DNA of 64,000 nucleotides from Rhabdophis nuchalis. Lineage: Eukaryota; Chordata; Lepidosauria; Squamata; Natricidae. Positions within the stretch are counted from its first letter, which is position 1, and every line of letters begins with the position of its first letter. Location: contig CM077644.1 of assembly GCA_039707465.1 (NCBI GenBank), positions 215,325,962 through 215,389,961 on the forward strand. Reading direction: 5' to 3'. The notes beneath the pieces were generated by a model that was not told the DNA's origin, searched no databases, and saw nothing but the letters and a program-made list of their open reading frames with translations. The position numbers were made by a program, and so were the translations under genes. Below, piece by piece: positions 58,525-64,000 of this stretch.

Positions 58525-58932
58525 ACAGAATGTGGAAAATGAACTATTTATTAACAATAATGACTAAAAATAGACTCTAAGGACTTTACTGAGAAGACTT
58601 GCTTATTTTACATCAGAATTCACAAAACAGAGGCGATAGTACTGCTTCCAAATTAGGCCCCAGATTCCTTTTCACACCTTGTAAGTGATATATTTTGGGA
58701 CATCTGCAGAGACAGAAAGTGCACGATGTACTTTTCCAAGCTGGATCTGGTGAGTTTTACCACTCATTTCATCTCCTCGCCTTTTTTTCTCTCAGAATCT
58801 TTTTGCTTTCCTCCCGCCTCCTCTTATTAACAGGGTTCCGAGGATCATAAATTTCAAATGTGTCTTCATCTTGCACACTTGCGTCTTTCACTTTTCTGGT
58901 TTTGTCCTCAAAGTGGAGCACATGTGACATCC
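58525..58932 (-). CDS. 3'-terminal exon of an unrecognised host gene
   Basis: On the minus strand a pyrimidine tract ending AACCTTACAG meets the exon at 58932. The first base completes a Trp codon split with the exon at 63794-63837. Then 49 codons start M-S-H-V-L-H-F-E-D-K, contain D-E-D-T-F-E-I-Y-D-P-R-N-P-V-N and end in a basic tail K-R-R-R-E-E-S-K-K. The TGA stop is near 58783-58785. A 3' UTR follows with AATAAA at 58552-58547 and a T-rich downstream element, so cleavage is probably near 58525-58535. The basic C-terminus suggests a nuclear or RNA-linked protein, but I cannot name the family. Codon use and splice signals support a live gene. Confidence 0.7.
58547..58552 (-). terminator. poly(A) signal AATAAA of the host gene
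   Basis: AATAAA on the minus strand (in GTTAATAAATAG), followed by a T-rich stretch (CCTTTTTTATG). Confidence 0.55.
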
Positions 58933-59526
58933 TGTAAGGTTAAAAAAAAAGACATAGTATCTGGACAAACTTTAGACACTGTAAGCAAATAAAGGCTGAA
59001 CAAAACATTTACTTCCACACAGAACATTATAAACAGTCTTACAAAAAAAATATGCTAATAATTAAGGTAAAAATTAGGAACATGGTTGCCTTATTAGACA
59101 TTTGAATTCTTGTGTCTCCTGGAACAATTTCTACCAAAAACTCCTCAGGAATTTCATTCCTTCTTCCTTTGGAAACTCCACCTCCATCCTTGCCGTTGCC
59201 ACCTTCCTCTCTGTTTTTTTTTGGTCAATAAATAGAATAAAACACCACCAAAGAATAAATCCAATTTGTTACACCTTTATCCTGGGGTTGTGCAGCATAT
59301 TCCAGATGCACAGGCTCATGAATGTTGCAGCTGCCCAAAATCTCTTGAAGCAGCCATGGCTTTTCCTGGAATTGCATATCGGCTACAGAAGGTAGCTGGA
59401 TGATTCTACTAAGGAAAAGGCTCAGCCTGTTAAGTTCCTGCAGACAAGAAGCTGCCCGTGTGACCCTGGAGGTTACAACATGCTTTCTTGAGGTGGCATT
59501 GAAGCATTGTAAGGTCTACTATACAT

Positions 59527-59739
59527 CAGTAATGGTTTTCTCTTACCATCGCTACTGGTTCGGAACTGGGAGCTCGCGCGCATGCTTGCTTTGCTCACGT
59601 GTGGCGCTTCTGTACATGTGCAGAACATTCTGCGCATGCACAGTGTGTCTATGATGACATTTGGGCAGGTGGGTGGAGCCTCCTGCTTGCTGCTGCCGGT
59701 TCGCCCGAACCAGAGCGAACCTGCAGAATACTTCCTCTG
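59527..59739. mobile_element. hAT MITE (family B), in host intron
   Basis: A 213-bp element starts CAGTAATGGTTTTCTCTTAC and ends GAATACTTCCTCTG. The interior CTACTGGTTCGGAACTGGGA and GCGCGCATGC is as in other family B copies. Flanks are CTATACAT (59519-59526) and CTATACGT (59740-59747), 7 of 8. Confidence 0.8.
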
Positions 59740-59787
59740 CTATACGTACACATGTAAGACAGGCAAATATGTTAAAGTCCAGATCAA

Positions 59788-60420
59788 ATGAATATAAAAA
59801 ATAAAAATAAAATAAAATTTAATTTATAGACCGCTCCCTCTCCCCATAGGGACTCGGAGCGGTGCACAGGGAAAATAAAAAACAATAAATATACAAACAG
59901 ATTTAAAAACAGATTAAACGTTGTTCCTGTGCTAAAAATTCCCCATTAAAATACTAAGATTCCCAATTAACTTAAGTTTACTAACAAAAAACCCCATAGA
60001 AAGAGAGACTACCCTAGGCCGGCCAAGCAGAAAAGATGCGTTTTTAATTTTAGACGGAAGGAGCGGAGGTCCGTGGTTGTTCTAATGTCGGGGGGAAGGT
60101 CGTTCCAGAGGGCTGGGCCCGCCACAGAGAGAGCCCTTCCCCTGGGCGTCGCCTGCTAACAAAGTCTAGTGGACGGCACCCGGAGAAGTCCCTCTCTGTG
60201 GGAGCGAATCGGCCGTGAGGATGTATGAGGCAGGATCCGATCCCGCAGATAGCTAGGTCCCGAGCCATGGAGCGCTTTAAAGATGATAACTAACACCTTG
60301 AAGCGCACCCAGAAGACGACAGGCAGCCAGTGCAGCTCGCGCAAGAGCGGTGTTATGTGGGTAAACCTTGAGGTTCCCATAATTGCTCGCGCGGCTGCAT
60401 TCTGGACCAGCTGAATGGAG
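59788..60420 (-). mobile_element. L2-type LINE 3' end, in host intron
   Basis: An A/T tail, then GACTCGGAGCGGTGCACAGG and GAGACTACCCTAGGCCGGCC. On the minus strand are ORF2 C-terminal codons (L-R-E-L-H-W-L-P-V-V-F, I-R-S-H-R-E-G-L-L-R-V-P) with one frameshift. It is very similar to 33951-34205 and 31285-31937. Confidence 0.88.
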
Positions 60421-60424
60421 ATTC

Positions 60425-61195
60425 CGTTTTAAAACCTCCAAGCAATTAACTGGAATTGCTATGAAAAACCAACGTATCCATTTTTCTTGGCCACAGAATA
60501 TCCGTCAAGTTTGGTTGGTGTTTCGTTTTGTTTTGCTTTGACATCTAGCCCTATTTGTGACTGCATACTCAATGGCCGAATCCCCTCTCATTACTTTTTC
60601 TCCCTGATCTCAACCAAGTCCCCTCACAGACTGCGTGTTTTTATTCTTAGGGCCAAGTCTGCCCTAGCAAATGCATTATGAGAAAGGAGTCACAATCAAT
60701 TCTCAAGTGTATATAATCTGTACCACTTATGTGCAGTTAGGTTGTGGCCATAACATTTTTATGGCTTTTGATAATTATGCTTGTCCCCCACATCAAGTTT
60801 ATATTTTGGTGGTCCTTCAGGCTTTAAATCTCAATTACTGGAGAGGATTGTATAATTTTGGTAACAGAAAAATTTGCATAGAATTATGCCTTGTCTCTGC
60901 CATCCCATTTAAGAATTTTTCTTTTAAATGTTGGCTCCTCACAGTAGATCATCTTTAGCCTAAACAAAGTGATGGAAGCTTTAAGTCAGACCTGGGTACA
61001 TGAGGCAGAATTTGATAGGATGATTTCATAGAGGTTATAGGGCTGCATAAATCATTCCACAGAAGTTATTCGCAAAGCATTTTAGTGTGACTGAAGTGTT
61101 TCCTTTTGCAGTATTCCTGTACCTGCATCTTTGTTCCATAGTTGTTTCAAAAATTATTGCAGCTGCCTCCACAAGCATAGGCCAGTTTGATCTAG
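60425..61195. other. intronic unique DNA
   Basis: Nothing recognised. Confidence 0.4.
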
Positions 61196-61204
61196 TGGTT
61201 AAGG

Positions 61205-61574
61205 CAGGGTGTCAAAGTCAATTTCATTGAGGGACGCATCAGGATTGTGTTTGACCTTGGGAGCCGGGTGGGTGTGGCCAGGGTGGGCGTGGTCAGCTTG
61301 ACATCACTCATGTCGGGGGCGCCTATGGTGGCCCAAGTGCTCTGCCAGTGAAAATGGAGCTTGAGAGGCTGTGACGGCCTCCTGCAACTCTCTGCCAGTG
61401 AAAAAAGAGCTCTGTTTTCACTGGCAGAGAGTTGCAGGAGGCCGTCACAGTGTCCTGAGCTCCATTTTCGCTGGCAGAGGCACTATGGGCAAATTCTTCG
61501 CTGTTTCCAAGATGGCCCTACGGGCGAGATCTACACACCCCTTTGGCCTGTGGGCCTTGAGTTTGACAGCCCCT
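61205..61574. mobile_element. hAT non-autonomous element (family C), in host intron
   Basis: The opposite-orientation relative of 15247. It starts CAGGGTGTCAAAGTCAATTT and ends GAGTTTGACAGCCCCT, one base short at the right end. GGTTAAGG at 61197-61204 and 61575-61582 is the 8-bp duplication. It contains an inverted repeat of CTGCAACTCTCTGCCAGTGA near 61380-61440. Confidence 0.85.
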
Positions 61575-61584
61575 GGTTAAGGCA

Positions 61585-62314
61585 TCAATCTAGAAACCAG
61601 GAGACCATAACCTGTTGCCAAATTTGAAGACCTCTGATATAACGCAACAAAAAGAGACCAAACTTAACTAAGGAACAGATAAGACAGGCTAAGTTTCTAG
61701 AGGCTTCTATATACCTTGCTGGTATAAATGATACTATTGGTTATGATTTGGAATTTACTCAGTATTGGCTTGCATATTAAAAGCTATTCTAAAAAATATA
61801 TATATGAAAAGAACAAGACACCAAGTCTCCCACAAAGGCCTGAGAAATAATGAAGCTGTTACCAGCTAGGAATGTCTTTCAACTTCTCTATTAATCACAT
61901 TGCTTTGTTCTACCATTTCTCATTAATGCTTCAATGAAACAATTGCCATGACTTCTGTAGCTGATAAAGAAATCTCCTAGAGTACACTCCTTACAATCAA
62001 TTTGAGTGTATAAATTCAGATTAACTGGACAGTCTAGAAACACAAAATTAAATATAACATTGCTTCTTAATACAAGTATTTCTGTAACCATCTTTACCAT
62101 GTTTGCATTAATTCTACTTAATCAAGTTTCAAAGACATAAAGGCTATAAGCTTGCTGAGAGTATTCTTCATCTTGTTTAGCTCCAAGATGCATGAAAACC
62201 TGGAGTAGATTAACATATAAGCTCTGGTTTTATTAGTAGGTGAAACATGCACACATACAAATCTTTCCACTAGAGATGGGCTCAGGCAAACAAGGTTTTT
62301 TAAATGAAGTGATA
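61585..62314. other. intronic unique DNA
   Basis: Nothing recognised. Confidence 0.4.
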
Positions 62315-62316
62315 TA

Positions 62317-63748
62317 CCGTATTTATTCGAGTATAAAGCGCAAAATATTGTACCAAAAAAAGAACTCAAAGTTTGGGTGCGCGTTATAAACGAGAGTGCG
62401 CGTTATACACGTGTGCGCGTTATAAACAAGGGCTGGGGCGGGGTGACGCAGTTGCAGCCGCTCACTGTACGCGAGGGTGAAGAAAAAAAACCCCACCCGC
62501 GAAGTCGGGCATCGAAATTCTCCTGCGAGCCGCCTCTCTCGACCAAACGGAAACCTTCCCCCTGCCCGCCCAGGTGGGTCGCATCGCCCCACGCGCGGGG
62601 TGAGGGAGGCTGGGCCCGCCAAGCCTTCGGGGAGAAGAGGCAGGCAGGAGCCTTAGTAGAGCCCCACGCGAGGCTCCCGGACGGAGTTGGGCGTTTCTCC
62701 CGTGCGGGTCCAGCTGTCCCCCACTCGCCCACCCGCTGTCCTCCCACTCACCTGGGAACAACTCCATGGCCCTCCGCCCTGTCCTTCAGCAGCGGTTCGC
62801 CTTTCGCGCCGCTGCCGTGGCTGCAGCCATCGCCGAGCCTGGGAGGACGCCCCGGGATGGCATCTCCCCTCTCCTCTCCTGCTATTTTTGCCTTGCGGCT
62901 CTTGCTTCTTTCCCCCCCGCCCCCACCCCGGCTTGCTCCAGTCCTTCAGCCCCGGTCCCTTCTCCCCTCTCGGCTTTAGTGGCTCTCCCGCCACCCCCAC
63001 GCTAAACCCTCCTGGGGCTCTGCCGGTTGTCTCGTGCAGCGCGGCTGAAGTGGGCGCGGAGTGAAGCGCTTCTATTGCTCCCGCCGGTGCGGATCCAAGC
63101 ACGGGGGAAGGCGATTGTGTCCCGATCAACGGCAACGGCCAGATCCCATTTCAAAACAGAGCGGGAGGGAGGAGCGGGGAGAGTGTTGGACGGCTTTTTT
63201 TTTTTTTTTAGTTTAATTTATTTCTAGGAGGATCCTCCTCTCCAATCTTGACGCAATCCCCAGGCGGCTCAGAGGGGGTGGAAACCTGTTCCTTCGCTGG
63301 CGGCATTTGTCAAAAAGGCCGAGGAAATGCGTCGCGATCAGCCCCTTTTCCCTTTACCTCAGGCATGGGTGAGCGGGTAAACTTCACCCTGCATACAAAA
63401 GCAAAAACACTCCAGCCCTCAAACTTTCGCCCTGTGAAGACATTTCCTTCTACCCCGTCTCCTCCCCACACCCATTTCTCCCATTGCCAGAAAAGTCAAC
63501 TTTTTCTTTCCATGGTATCTCTGTCTATGAACCCCAAAACTAACCAGCCTCACTCACGTTATACACGTGTGTGCGTTATAAACGAGGGCTGGGGCGGGGT
63601 GATGCACACCCCGCCCCAGCCCAATTTGTCACTTACAATGCTTGGTCTGAGCCGAGAAAAAGTGAAAAAAAAATTTATACCGATTTTTAATCGAAAATTA
63701 GGGGGTGCGCGTTATACATGTGTGCGCGTTATACTCGAATAAATACGG
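62317..63748. mobile_element. mariner-like element with GC-rich core, 1.43 kb
   Basis: The ends CCGTATTTATTCGAGTATAA and (reverse complement of the right end) CCGTATTTATTCGAGTATAA match over at least 20 bp. TA lies directly outside both ends (62315-62316 and 63749-63750), as expected of Tc1/mariner-type transposition. Subterminal units built on GCGTTATA(A/C)AC occur several times at each end (from about 62380 and from about 63557). The core (about 62420-63190) is GC-rich and CpG-rich, and no transposase is visible. It is non-autonomous and sits in the host gene's last intron. Confidence 0.82.
62420..63190 (-). promoter_or_regulatory. CpG-rich core resembling a promoter plus first exon
   Basis: About 770 bp with high GC and many CpGs, unlike the surrounding intron. 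On the minus strand an ATG at 62767-62765 in strong Kozak context (GGCCATGG) is followed, after 16 coding bases ending in CCAG, by GTGAGT (62751-62746), a consensus splice donor. Open frames of 100 to 200 codons exist on both strands but resemble GC-rich noise (Pro/Ala/Gly/Arg). A captured host promoter and first exon is one reading; ordinary transposon sequence is the other. Confidence 0.4.
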
Positions 63749-63793
63749 TAAGTCCAAGATAAGCAAAACTGCTTGCACAAAGAAAAAAATTAC

Positions 63794-63837
63794 CAACTGA
63801 GTAAGGATTCAGTCACCTCCATCATCTTGGATGCAAT
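63794..63837 (-). CDS. 44-nt internal exon of the same host gene
   Basis: On the minus strand, a pyrimidine-rich GATTTTTCTCTCAG leads into the exon, which encodes I-A-S-K-M-M-E-V-T-E-S-L-L-S plus the first two bases of a Trp codon. GTAATT follows as donor. The other two frames have stops. The phase left over (TG) is completed by the first base G of the exon at 58932, so the two exons give one continuous frame across a 4.86-kb intron. Upstream exons lie beyond 64000. Confidence 0.68.
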
Positions 63838-63839
63838 CT

Positions 63840-64000
63840 GAGAGAAAAATCAGGAGATAGAATTGCTCTCTGTATCTCTGTTTTTAATTACCTTCAAAAA
63901 TATTATCTCACAACTCTAGGTAGCCACCCGAGGCTTTTGAATTCATCCTCTCTAGTGCCTTAGCCAGCATGACCATTAGGGGAATTTGAGCACAGCAAAT
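63840..64000. other. upstream intron of the host gene
   Basis: No further exon is visible before the window edge. Confidence 0.4.

Noticed and set aside
62377..63135. Frames of 100-200 codons in the GC-rich core
   Set aside because: Several frames on both strands are open at once, as expected of GC-rich DNA; the composition is Pro/Arg/Ala/Gly noise.

Overview
The window looks like squamate reptile nuclear DNA, most likely from a snake. It is AT-rich, gene-poor and crowded with interspersed repeats. Diagnostic repeats are two Sauria SINEs, RTE-BovB LINE pieces, L2-type and CR1 LINEs, L1 fragments, an R4/Dong-like LINE in TAA arrays, many short hAT elements, and CR1-type tails that run into long ATTCT (=AATAG) microsatellites, a pattern known from snakes. 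There is no sign of bacterial, phage or plasmid DNA, and no operons, CRISPR arrays or rRNA genes.

Host coding sequence is sparse. The best evidence is a gene on the minus strand at the right edge. It has a 44-nt internal exon at 63794-63837 and a 3'-terminal exon at 58525-58932 with a clean splice acceptor, a short basic C-terminal reading frame, a stop and a poly(A) signal. The two exons join in one phase, and that phase is the only open one in the 44-nt exon. The gene continues beyond the window and I cannot name it. A weaker exon candidate on the plus strand lies at 2246-2496.

Layout: 1-9 kb is mostly unique DNA with hAT MITEs, a mariner-like MITE, an L2 tail and a tRNA-derived SINE. 10-16.5 kb holds a LINE tail interrupted by a hAT MITE, a 2.2-kb L2 copy with a reverse transcriptase remnant, and more MITEs. 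17.5-21.9 kb holds an L1 fragment, two solo LTRs (one inside an RTE fragment) and a second mariner-like MITE. 22.1-25.1 kb is a composite of TAA arrays and two R4/Dong-like fragments, the longer one broken by a CR1 and an L2. 25-30 kb is BovB, a Sauria SINE and long unique DNA. 30-33.5 kb is LINE tails, an L2 fragment and MITEs. 33.5-37 kb is a complete-looking hAT transposon with 605 open codons of transposase, matching terminal repeats and a perfect 8-bp target-site duplication. 37-51 kb is CR1, BovB, L1, several L2 copies (one with 532 open RT codons) and MITEs. 51-58.5 kb is mostly unique DNA with three SINEs and a CR1. 58.5-64 kb is the host gene, whose intron carries MITEs, an L2 and a 1.43-kb mariner-like element with a GC-rich core.

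The most notable items are the nearly intact hAT element, the mariner-like element whose core looks like a captured promoter and first exon, the R4-like fragments sitting in their expected TAA targets, and a consistent difference in target-site duplications between groups of hAT MITEs. All family names come from recognising motifs by eye; no database search was run.
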